A DNA stretch of 26,719 nucleotides, from positions 1-26,719 of the forward strand of contig CAYMKW010000032.1 of assembly GCA_964391365.1 (NCBI GenBank). The letters run 5' to 3'. The position numbers and the translations under genes are program-made. The stretch's first letter is position 1; each line of letters starts with the position of its first letter. The notes under the pieces are model-generated. The model did not search any database, was not told the origin of the DNA, and saw only the letters and a list, made by a program, of their open reading frames with translations. Positions 8,302 to 14,825 of the stretch are shown in pieces. Source of the DNA: SXMI01 sp964391365 (lineage in GTDB: Bacteria > Actinomycetota > Acidimicrobiia > Acidimicrobiales > Microtrichaceae).

Positions 8302-8308
8302 CCTCCGG

Positions 8309-8314
8309 TAGGCT
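8309..8314 (+). promoter_or_regulatory. Putative -10 element for the radical SAM gene
   Basis: TAGGCT, preceded by CCGG and followed by 9 bases to the ATG at 8324. The same hexamer stands 6 bases before the ATG at 26340. The message would have a leader of three bases or fewer. No clear -35 box is visible. Confidence 0.45.
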
Positions 8315-8323
8315 CAGGCCACC

Positions 8324-10324
8324 ATGACCGCCCCGACGGCCGCTGTGTCCAGTCCGCCCGGGTCGCTGTGGGACCGCCTCGAGCCGTTGCTGCCGAGGGT
8401 GGAGCAGCCTGCTCGCTACATCGGCTGCGAGGACGGCGCCGTGCCGCCCGACTGGTCCTCCAGCTCGCCCGGGGGACCGGTCTCGTGGCTCTTCACCTAC
8501 CCCGACACCTACGAGATCGGGCTCCCCAACCAGGGCCTGCAGATCCTCGCGGAGATCGTCGCCGAGCACCCCGACGGCGTGGCCGAGCGCGCCTACGCGC
8601 CGTGGGTCGACCTCGAGGCGGAGCTCCGGGCGCACGGCCTCCCGTTGTTCAGCGTGGACGGCCACCGGCCCGCCGGGGCGTTCGACCTGATCGGCTTCAA
8701 CCTCTCCGCCGAACTGACCTACACGAACCTGGTGAACCTGATCGACCTGGCCGGCGTGCCCGTCCGGGCCGCCGAGCGACGGGCCGAGCATCCGCTGGTG
8801 TGCATCGGTGGCCACTGCACCTACAACCCGGAGCCGGTGGCCGACTTCGTCGACCTCGTCGTCCTCGGCGACGGCGAGGAGGTGGTGGGCGAGATCACCG
8901 ACGTGGTGCTGGCCTGGAAGGCCGCCGGCCGACAGGACCGGCGCAGCGTGCTCGAGGCGCTCGCCGCCGTGCCGGGTGTGTACGTCCCGGCCGCCTACGA
9001 GGTCAGCTACGAGGGTGCCCGGATCCGGGCCATCGAGCCCCGCTGGCCGGGTGTGCCCGAGGTCGTCGAGAAGCGCACCATCTCGGACCTGGGCGAGTGG
9101 CCCTACCCCAAGTCGCAGCTGGTCCCGCTCACCGAGGTCGTCCACGACCGTCTCAACGTCGAGGTCTTCCGCGGCTGCACCCGGGGGTGCCGGTTCTGCC
9201 AGGCGGGCATGATCACCCGGCCCGTGCGGGAGCGGCCGGCCGAGCAGGTCCGCACCATGGTCCGGGAGGGGCTGCGGCGCACCGGCTACGACGAGGTCGC
9301 GCTGACCTCGCTGTCCACCGCCGACTTCTCGGGGATCACCGAGGTGGTCGGCGACCTGGCCGGACGCTCCGAGGCCGCCGGCGACCTGTGCGGGCCGGTG
9401 TCGGTGTCGCTGCCGTCGCTGCGCGTGGACGCCTTCGGCGTCGGGATCGCCGCCGAACTGCAGCAGGGTCGTCGCAGCGGGCTGACGTTCGCCCCGGAGG
9501 CGGGCACCTGGCGGATGCGGCAGGTGATCAACAAGCTGATCCGGGACGAGGACCTCTACGAGGCGGTCGAGGCGGCGTACTCCCAGGGGTGGCGCCGGGT
9601 GAAGCTCTACTTCCTGACGGGCCTGCCGACCGAGACCGACGAGGACACCCTCGGGATCGCCGAGCTGGCCGCGAACTGCCTGGAGGTGGGCAGCGCCCAC
9701 CAGCGGTCGCCCGGCGTGACGGTGTCGGTGGGTGGGTTCGTTCCCAAGCCGTTCACGCCGTTCCAGTGGTTCGGCCAGAACACCGTCCCCGAGCTCGGTC
9801 GCAAGATCGGGCTGCTCCGCGACGCCTTCCGGCCGGTGCGCGGGGCGCAGATGAAGTGGCACTACGCGGCGGCCACGCAGATCGAGGGTCTGTTGAGCCG
9901 GGGCGACCGACGACTGGGTCCCGTGATCGAGACCGTCTGGCGGCGGGGCGGGACGTTCCAGGAGTGGTCGGAGCACTTCGATGCGGAGCTGTGGTCCACG
10001 GCCATGGCCGAGCACGGCCTGTCGCTCGACGACTACGTGCATCGCCACCGGACCGAGGACGAGGTCCTGGCCTGGTCGCACCTCTCCGCCGGCCTGCACC
10101 AGGACTTCCTCTGGCAGGACTGGCGTGACGCGCTCGCCGAGGTCGGCCTGCCCGACTGCCGTTGGACCCCGTGCTACGACTGCGGTGCCTGCACCGGCTA
10201 CGGGATCGAGCACGTCGTCGCATCCGCCACGCCGCCGGCCGGCGGGTCGCAGGGGACCGGTCAGGGGCTCACCTGGGATCCGGGCGCCGTCCCGGTCAGC
10301 CTGAGCGGGCGGGCTGCGACGTGA
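8324..10324 (+). CDS. B12-binding/radical SAM protein, TIGR03960 type
   Basis: A radical SAM enzyme of unknown reaction. The N-terminal part (about residues 50-210) resembles a cobalamin-binding-like fold with FTYPDTYEIGLPNQGLQ and CIGGHCTYNPEPVADFVD. The radical SAM core begins at RGCTRGCRFCQAG with the [4Fe-4S] ligands C285, C289 and C292. The C-terminus holds another Cys cluster, C612, C617, C620 and C623, which could bind a second metal centre. The 666-residue length is typical. It is translationally coupled (GTGA overlap) to the TIGR03936-type protein and lies upstream of an RNase E/G and L21/L27 genes, the arrangement seen in many bacteria. That context suggests RNA or ribosome-related modification, but this is inference and no substrate can be named from the sequence. 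Confidence 0.9.
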   Translation: MTAPTAAVSSPPGSLWDRLEPLLPRVEQPARYIGCEDGAVPPDWSSSSPGGPVSWLFTYPDTYEIGLPNQGLQILAEIVAEHPDGVAERAYAPWVDLEAELRAHGLPLFSVDGHRPAGAFDLIGFNLSAELTYTNLVNLIDLAGVPVRAAERRAEHPLVCIGGHCTYNPEPVADFVDLVVLGDGEEVVGEITDVVLAWKAAGRQDRRSVLEALAAVPGVYVPAAYEVSYEGARIRAIEPRWPGVPEVVEKRTISDLGEWPYPKSQLVPLTEVVHDRLNVEVFRGCTRGCRFCQAGMITRPVRERPAEQVRTMVREGLRRTGYDEVALTSLSTADFSGITEVVGDLAGRSEAAGDLCGPVSVSLPSLRVDAFGVGIAAELQQGRRSGLTFAPEAGTWRMRQVINKLIRDEDLYEAVEAAYSQGWRRVKLYFLTGLPTETDEDTLGIAELAANCLEVGSAHQRSPGVTVSVGGFVPKPFTPFQWFGQNTVPELGRKIGLLRDAFRPVRGAQMKWHYAAATQIEGLLSRGDRRLGPVIETVWRRGGTFQEWSEHFDAELWSTAMAEHGLSLDDYVHRHRTEDEVLAWSHLSAGLHQDFLWQDWRDALAEVGLPDCRWTPCYDCGACTGYGIEHVVASATPPAGGSQGTGQGLTWDPGAVPVSLSGRAAT

Positions 10325-11079
10325 GCCGGGTCCGCCTCCGCTACACCAAGCTCGGCAAGATCCGCTTCCTCTCCCACCGGGACGTGGCCAGGGTCCTCGA
10401 GCGGGCCGTGCGTCGGGCCGGTCTGCCCGTCGCCTACAGCCAGGGGTTCAGCCCCCGGGCCCGCCTGCACTTCGGCCTGGCCCTCTCGACGGGGTTCGAG
10501 TCGCAGGCCGAGTACGTCGACGTCGACCTCCACGACGCCGGTCTCCACGACGTCGACGAAGACGGTCCGGCGGTCCCGGCCTGGGAACTCGACGAACTGC
10601 CGGCCCGGCTGTCGGCGTGCACCCCCGACGGCATCGAGGTGCAGGAGGCGATCGTGGTGCCGCCCGGGACTCCGTCCCTCCAGGACGCGGTGACCTGGTG
10701 CACCTGGCGGTTCGACGTTCCGGGCGTGGCTCCGGGTGCGCTGGCCGCCGCAGTGGAACGTCTGGGGTCGATGGAGTCGATCCCCCTCGATCTGGTCCGC
10801 AAGGGCAAGCAGGTGCGCGAGGACCTGCGGCCCCTACTCGGCGAGCTCGTCGCCGAACGGACCACCGACGGAGCGCGGGTCGTCGCCGACCTGGGTACCA
10901 AGCCTCGCAGCGTCCGGCCGGCCGAGTTCTACGCCGCGCTCGACTCGCCGGAGCCGCTCCCCGACGTCACCGACGTCCGCGTGCTCCGGCTCCATCAGTG
11001 GATCAACGTCGATGGCGCCCGGTGCGAGCCGGTCTCGCTCGGAGCGCCGTCGCCGCACGCCCAGGGGCGTGCGTCGTGA
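10321..11079 (+). CDS. Radical SAM-linked protein, TIGR03936/DUF2344 type
   Basis: A 252-residue soluble protein whose family almost always accompanies or is fused to the TIGR03960 radical SAM protein. The diagnostic N-terminus is RVRLRYTKLGKIRFLSHRD, followed by FSPRARLHFGLALSTGFES and AEYVDVDL. A linker at about residues 75-95 (DAGLHDVDEDGPAVPAWE) appears to be an acidic insertion. No catalytic motif is recognisable. The GTG at 10321 overlaps the upstream stop by 4 bases, so the pair is probably made in fixed ratio. Function unknown; a partner or substrate-presenting role for the radical SAM enzyme is inference. Confidence 0.88.
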   Translation: MSRVRLRYTKLGKIRFLSHRDVARVLERAVRRAGLPVAYSQGFSPRARLHFGLALSTGFESQAEYVDVDLHDAGLHDVDEDGPAVPAWELDELPARLSACTPDGIEVQEAIVVPPGTPSLQDAVTWCTWRFDVPGVAPGALAAAVERLGSMESIPLDLVRKGKQVREDLRPLLGELVAERTTDGARVVADLGTKPRSVRPAEFYAALDSPEPLPDVTDVRVLRLHQWINVDGARCEPVSLGAPSPHAQGRAS

Positions 11080-11091
11080 AGGGAACGCCTC

Positions 11092-12834
11092 ATGTCGGAC
11101 TCGACGTCCAACTCCGCCCCCCAGTCGGGCGATCAACCGCCGGCCCCGGCCGCCGGGGCCGGTAGCGCCCCGGCGCAGCCCCCGAAGCCGAAGATCGGCG
11201 ACAGTCGTCCGGCCCCGCCCCGGCCCGCTGGATCGCCGGCGGGCGATGCCGGCTCCTCGGCCACCACGGCGGCACGCGCTCCGGGTGAGGGCGGCGGCGG
11301 TCGCCGTCGGCGTCGTCGTCGACGCGGCGGCGGTGGGGGCGGCGGCGGGCAGTCCGCTGGCGGGCAGTCCGGCGCGCAGCGCTCCGGTGGGCAGCAGTCC
11401 GGTGGGCAGCAGTCCGGTGGACGTGGAGGCCAGCAGCGTCAACCGGGCGGTGGCGGCCGGAACCGGCCCACGCCGGTCGACGGCTCCGTCACCGACGAGC
11501 CGCCCGTCGAACTCGACGACGAGACCCTGGAGCGGCGGCGCGGCCGGCAGCGCAAGGGGCGGGCCGTCGGGCGGTTCCAGATGTACGTCCACGTGGCCGG
11601 CGAGGCCACCCACATCGCCATCCTCGAGGGTCGTTCGCTGATCGAGCACTACGTCTCCCGTCCGGCCGACGACGTCTTCCAGATCCACGGCAACATCTAC
11701 GTCGGGAAGGTCGAGAACGTCCTGCCGGGCATGGAGGCGGCCTTCGTCGACATCGCAACGCCGAAGAGCGCGGTGCTCTACCGCAGCGACGTCCAGTACG
11801 ACCCCGACGACGTCGAGACGCCCGGGTCCCAGCCCCGGATCGAGGACGTGCTCCGTCCTCGTCAGCTCATCACCTGCCAGGTGACCAAGAACCCGATCGC
11901 CCACAAGGGTGCCCGGCTCACCCAGGAGGTCTCGATCCCGGGTCGATTCGTCGTGCTGGTTCCGAACTCGTCGACCTACGGGATCTCCAAGCGGCTCCCC
12001 GACGGCGAGCGCAAGCGGCTCCGTCAGATCCTGGATCGGGTTCGGCCGGCGGGTCACGGAATCATCGTCCGCACGGCCGCCGAGAACGTGACGGCGGAGG
12101 AGATCGAGCGCGACGTCGCCCGGCTCGTGGGCCAGTGGGAGCGGATCGCCGAGCTCGCCGCGAAGCAGCAGTCGCCGGGACTGATCTACCGCGAGCCCGA
12201 GATGGCGATGCGCATCATCCGTGAGGAGTTCAGCGCCGAGTACCGCTCGGTCGTCGTGGACGACCGGGCGGTCTACGAGGACCTCCGGGACTACGTGGCC
12301 GCGGTCGCGCCGGAACTCGTCGACCGGGTGCAGTTCTTCGACCCGAGTGCCGAGCCGCTCTCCCTGTTCGAGCGGTTCCACGTGACCGAGCAGCTCGCCA
12401 AGGCGCTCGACCGGATGGTGTGGCTGCCCTCGGGGGGTTCGCTCGTGATCGAGCGGACCGAGGCCCTGACCGTGATCGACGTCAACACCGGACGCAACGT
12501 CGGGTCCTCCAGCCTCGAGGAGACGGTGTTGCACAACAACCTGGAGGCGGCCGAGGAGATCGCCCGGCAGCTCCGGCTCCGGGACATCGGCGGGATCATC
12601 GTGATCGACTTCGTCGACATGGAGGTGAAGGAGAACCGCGATCGCGTGGTCAAGGCGTTCCGCTCCGCGCTCTCCCGCGACAAGACCCGTACGCAGGTGT
12701 TCAACATCTCCGAACTGGGACTGGTCGAGATGACCCGGAAGCGGATCGGTGAGGGTCTGCTCGAGTCCGTGGCGCACCGTTGCGACTCCTGTGACGGGCG
12801 CGGCCTGATCGTCCCGGCCGAACTGCTGGGCTGA
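11092..12834 (+). CDS. rng: Ribonuclease E/G family endoribonuclease
   Basis: An endoribonuclease for mRNA decay and rRNA/tRNA maturation. Residues 1 to about 160 are low-complexity and probably disordered: Pro/Ala-rich, then an Arg run, Gly runs and GQQS repeats. The catalytic module begins near residue 164 (MYVHVAGEATHIAILEG) and includes the S1 segment (GNIYVGKVENVLPGMEAAFVDI). The magnesium-binding aspartates are D463 (VIDVNTGRN) and D506 (IVIDFVDME), and the zinc-link is C564-x-x-C567. The spacings of 43 and 58 residues equal those of E. coli RNase E (D303, D346, C404). The protein ends soon after the zinc-link, so it has no C-terminal scaffold. ATG at 11092 has GAAGGGA 7 bases upstream. 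It might be called rne in actinobacterial annotation. Confidence 0.93.
   Translation: MSDSTSNSAPQSGDQPPAPAAGAGSAPAQPPKPKIGDSRPAPPRPAGSPAGDAGSSATTAARAPGEGGGGRRRRRRRRGGGGGGGGQSAGGQSGAQRSGGQQSGGQQSGGRGGQQRQPGGGGRNRPTPVDGSVTDEPPVELDDETLERRRGRQRKGRAVGRFQMYVHVAGEATHIAILEGRSLIEHYVSRPADDVFQIHGNIYVGKVENVLPGMEAAFVDIATPKSAVLYRSDVQYDPDDVETPGSQPRIEDVLRPRQLITCQVTKNPIAHKGARLTQEVSIPGRFVVLVPNSSTYGISKRLPDGERKRLRQILDRVRPAGHGIIVRTAAENVTAEEIERDVARLVGQWERIAELAAKQQSPGLIYREPEMAMRIIREEFSAEYRSVVVDDRAVYEDLRDYVAAVAPELVDRVQFFDPSAEPLSLFERFHVTEQLAKALDRMVWLPSGGSLVIERTEALTVIDVNTGRNVGSSSLEETVLHNNLEAAEEIARQLRLRDIGGIIVIDFVDMEVKENRDRVVKAFRSALSRDKTRTQVFNISELGLVEMTRKRIGEGLLESVAHRCDSCDGRGLIVPAELLG
11383..11420 (+). repeat. 15-base tandem repeat inside the RNase E/G disordered region
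   Basis: Two identical 15-base units (TCCGGTGGGCAGCAG) plus a third 8-base partial copy, encoding repeated S-G-G-Q-Q. Being a multiple of three, copy-number changes would keep frame and only lengthen or shorten the disordered tail. Confidence 0.85.
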
Positions 12835-12852
12835 TCCGGCCGAATCCCCAGC

Positions 12853-12920
12853 GGCTCGTCCGGGCCGATGTCCTCGCGGCCCGTCCGGGCCGATGTGCGC
12901 CCGGCCGGTCCGGGCCGATA
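12853..12920 (+). repeat. Three 25-base-period dyad repeats upstream of rplU
   Basis: A 14-base core close to CGTCCGGGCCGATG occurs at 12857, 12882 and 12907, exactly 25 bases apart. Including the flanking bases, each unit is a GGCC-N6-GGCC dyad (GGCT-N6-GGCC in the first; 12853-12866, 12878-12891, 12903-12916). The third unit ends just before a TAGGGT -10 candidate. The array fills most of the 100-base gap between rng and rplU. It could be an operator array or just a local duplication. Confidence 0.75.
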
Positions 12921-12924
12921 GGGT
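12919..12924 (+). promoter_or_regulatory. Putative -10 element of rplU-rpmA
   Basis: TAGGGT followed by 10 bases and the rplU ATG at 12935. The transcription start would be about 4 bases before the ATG, so there is no room for a ribosome-binding site or an L21-type RNA leader. The third upstream dyad lies in the region RNA polymerase would contact. Confidence 0.45.
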
Positions 12925-12934
12925 GGTCAACCGT

Positions 12935-13243
12935 ATGTACGCAGTGGTCAGGACCGGCGGAAAGCAGTACCGCGTGGAGCAGGGTCAGCGCCTGCGCGTC
13001 GAGCGCGTGGGCGACCCGGGCTCGACGGTGGAGCTGACCCCGTTGCTGTTGGTGGATGGATCGACGGTCCTCGCCACCCCGGACGAACTCCAGGGGGCGT
13101 CGGTCTCGGCGACCATCGTCGACGAGGGTCGTGGACGCAAGATCCAGGCCTTCGACTACAAGGCCAAGGCCCGGGTTCGTCGCCGGTGGGGACACCGCCA
13201 GTCGTACTCGACCGTCGAGATCACCTCGATCTCCAGGGGCTGA
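12935..13243 (+). CDS. rplU: 50S ribosomal protein L21
   Basis: A large-subunit protein that binds 23S rRNA. The 102 residues match L21 from MYAVVRTGGKQYRVEQGQRLRVER to the basic C-terminal signature FDYKAKARVRRRWGHRQ. The ATG at 12935 gives the standard N-terminus; an in-frame GTG 42 bases upstream would run through the repeat array and is rejected. rpmA follows after 55 bases. Confidence 0.98.
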   Translation: MYAVVRTGGKQYRVEQGQRLRVERVGDPGSTVELTPLLLVDGSTVLATPDELQGASVSATIVDEGRGRKIQAFDYKAKARVRRRWGHRQSYSTVEITSISRG

Positions 13244-13287
13244 ACCCCCACATCAGAAGTTCCCGGCCGCGGTCGGGGTGAGGACGC

Positions 13288-13293
13288 AGGAGG
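13288..13293 (+). promoter_or_regulatory. Strong ribosome-binding site for rpmA
   Basis: A perfect AGGAGG sits 5 bases before the rpmA ATG. It is one of few canonical sites in the window and contrasts with the leaderless-looking starts at operon heads. Confidence 0.8.
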
Positions 13294-13298
13294 CTCCC

Positions 13299-13556
13299 AT
13301 GTCGAAGACCAAGGGTGGCGGCTCGACCAGGAACGGGCGTGACTCGCAGAGCAAGCGGCTCGGCGTGAAGGTCTACGACGGAACCTCGGTGACGGCCGGC
13401 TCGATCATCGTCCGCCAGCGCGGCACCCGGATCCACCCGGGCGAGAACGTCGGTCGCGGCGGCGACGACACGCTGTTCGCCATGGCTGACGGCAAGGTGA
13501 AGTTCGGCTCCAGCCGCAACCGCAAGATCGTCAGCATCCTGACCGACGAGGTCTGA
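13299..13556 (+). CDS. rpmA: 50S ribosomal protein L27
   Basis: A large-subunit protein whose N-terminal tail reaches the peptidyl transferase centre. The 85 residues show KTKGGGSTRNGRDSQSKRLGVK, IIVRQRGTRIHPGENVGRG, and the C-terminal DGKVKF. There is no cleavable Firmicute-type N-terminal extension. The start is fixed by the AGGAGG upstream. The stop is 2 bases from the stop of the convergent dGTPase-like gene, leaving no room for an intrinsic terminator. Confidence 0.98.
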   Translation: MSKTKGGGSTRNGRDSQSKRLGVKVYDGTSVTAGSIIVRQRGTRIHPGENVGRGGDDTLFAMADGKVKFGSSRNRKIVSILTDEV

Positions 13557-13558
13557 GC

Positions 13559-14752
13559 TCAGCCGATTCCGGCGGGCAGGTCCCGCCGGTCCCAGCCCAG
13601 CACGTCGACGGCCTGGGCGAAGGCGTAGCGGTCGGTCATGCCCCCCACCCAGGTGACTGCCGCCCGCAGCGCGGCCGGTCCGCCGGGTTCGAGCGGATCC
13701 GGTGTGTTCTGCAGGTCCAGGGTCTCCGGCCGCTCGGCGTGGTGCTCCACGAGCGCCCGCAGGACCCTGACCACCGATGCGGACTGCTCCAGCGACGCCG
13801 GTCGCATGTAGATGTGGTCGTAGTTGAAGCGGCGGAACTCGGCGAGCGCCGTGGCGGTCGTGTCGTCCATGCCCACCCGGCCGGTCGAACGGACGGTGGC
13901 CACGACCGCGTCGATGAAGGCGTGCAGCTGGCGGCTGCGCCGGTCGCCGCAGCGGGTGCGCACCAGCGTCGGCAACAGCTCCGGGCTGGTGATGCCCACG
14001 TGCACGGCGTCCTCGAAGTCGTGGCAGACGTACGCGATCCGGTCCGCCCAGGAGACGATCTCGCCCTCCGGGGTGGCGGGAGCGGGTCGTGACCACGAGT
14101 GGTTGCGGATGCCGTCCAGGGTCTGTACGCAGAGGTTGAGGGGCTCGAGGACCACGTCCGCACCCCAGGTGGCGTGGTCGTAACCGCCCTCGACGTAAGG
14201 GCTGAATGCGTCCTCGGAGGCGTGCCCACCGGGGCCGTGCCCGCAGTCGTGGCCCAGGGCGATGGCCTCGGTGAGCGCCACGTTGGCGCCGACGGCCCGT
14301 GCGATCGCCACCGCCACCTGGGCGACCTCGAGCGCGTGGGTGAGCCTCGTGCGCTGGTGGTCGTCCGGCAGGACGAAGACCTGGGTCTTGCCGGCGAGCC
14401 GGCGGAACGCGGTGCTGTGGAGGATGCGGTCCCGGTCCCGCTCGAAGCACGTCCGCTCCGGGTCGGGTGGCTCGTCCCGGGCCCGGTCGCCCGCGCCCCG
14501 GGCCCGCGTCGCCCCCGGGGCGAGCGAGGCGTCCTCCAGTTCCTCGCGGTGGGTGCGGCCGAGTTGGACGGGAGCCCGGAGGACGGCGGTGCTGTCTCCG
14601 TGGGCGAGCTGCACCGGACGCTCGTCGCCGGCCTCGAGACGGTGCCCGACCATGGTTGCCGCCCACTCTGCAGCCCGATCCGACAGCCCCGGCGCACCGG
14701 GGTCGGTCGGGTCGACTGCCGCGCTCGCCGGGGGGTCCACCATGGCGGTCAT
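13559..14752 (-). CDS. dgt: dGTPase-like HD-domain deoxynucleoside triphosphate triphosphohydrolase
   Basis: Predicted to hydrolyse dNTPs to deoxynucleosides and triphosphate in the cytoplasm. The family signature is DRDRILHSTAFRRLAGKTQVF, followed by the HD metal site: RLTHALEV (His), then LGHDCGHGPGGHASED (His-Asp), and a downstream EGEIVSWADRIAYVCHDFEDA with the last metal-binding Asp. The roughly 85 residues before the signature are poorly conserved and variable in the family. Start is uncertain: ATG at 14752, or ATG at 14743, which stands 7 bases after a TACCAT hexamer. The gene interrupts the usual rpmA-obgE order in antisense. The true dNTP preference cannot be read from sequence. Confidence 0.88.
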   Translation of the reverse strand: MTAMVDPPASAAVDPTDPGAPGLSDRAAEWAATMVGHRLEAGDERPVQLAHGDSTAVLRAPVQLGRTHREELEDASLAPGATRARGAGDRARDEPPDPERTCFERDRDRILHSTAFRRLAGKTQVFVLPDDHQRTRLTHALEVAQVAVAIARAVGANVALTEAIALGHDCGHGPGGHASEDAFSPYVEGGYDHATWGADVVLEPLNLCVQTLDGIRNHSWSRPAPATPEGEIVSWADRIAYVCHDFEDAVHVGITSPELLPTLVRTRCGDRRSRQLHAFIDAVVATVRSTGRVGMDDTTATALAEFRRFNYDHIYMRPASLEQSASVVRVLRALVEHHAERPETLDLQNTPDPLEPGGPAALRAAVTWVGGMTDRYAFAQAVDVLGWDRRDLPAGIG

Positions 14753-14755
14753 GGT
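14750..14755 (-). promoter_or_regulatory. Tentative -10 element of the dGTPase-like gene
   Basis: TACCAT on the minus strand, 7 bases before the ATG at 14743. It overlaps the alternative ATG at 14752, so if it is a real promoter the protein begins at 14743. This is the weakest of the hexamer calls. Confidence 0.25.
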
Positions 14756-14813
14756 AGGTCCGGCCTGTGACCGCCACGGGGGAACCCACCACGGGCCCGG
14801 CGCCTGCGGCCTC

Positions 14814-14819
14814 TAGTGT
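14814..14819 (+). promoter_or_regulatory. Putative -10 element of obgE-proB, leaderless
   Basis: TAGTGT followed by 6 bases and the GTG at 14826, which places the predicted transcription start on the first base of the start codon. No -35 box stands out. Confidence 0.45.
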
Positions 14820-14825
14820 GCTCGG

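Noticed and set aside
4550..10213. Long minus-strand frames opposite mreD/mrdA (4550-6586) and the radical SAM gene (8264-10213)
   Set aside because: Both are antisense to conserved genes and lack any known motif or plausible start context.
10834..12930. 698-residue minus-strand open frame opposite the RNase E/G gene
   Set aside because: The plus strand encodes a complete RNase E/G with all catalytic residues at correct spacing; the antisense frame is a compositional shadow.
12853..12931. 25-base-period repeats as a CRISPR array
   Set aside because: The repeat core is only about 14 bases with 11-base gaps, there are three copies, and no cas gene is near.
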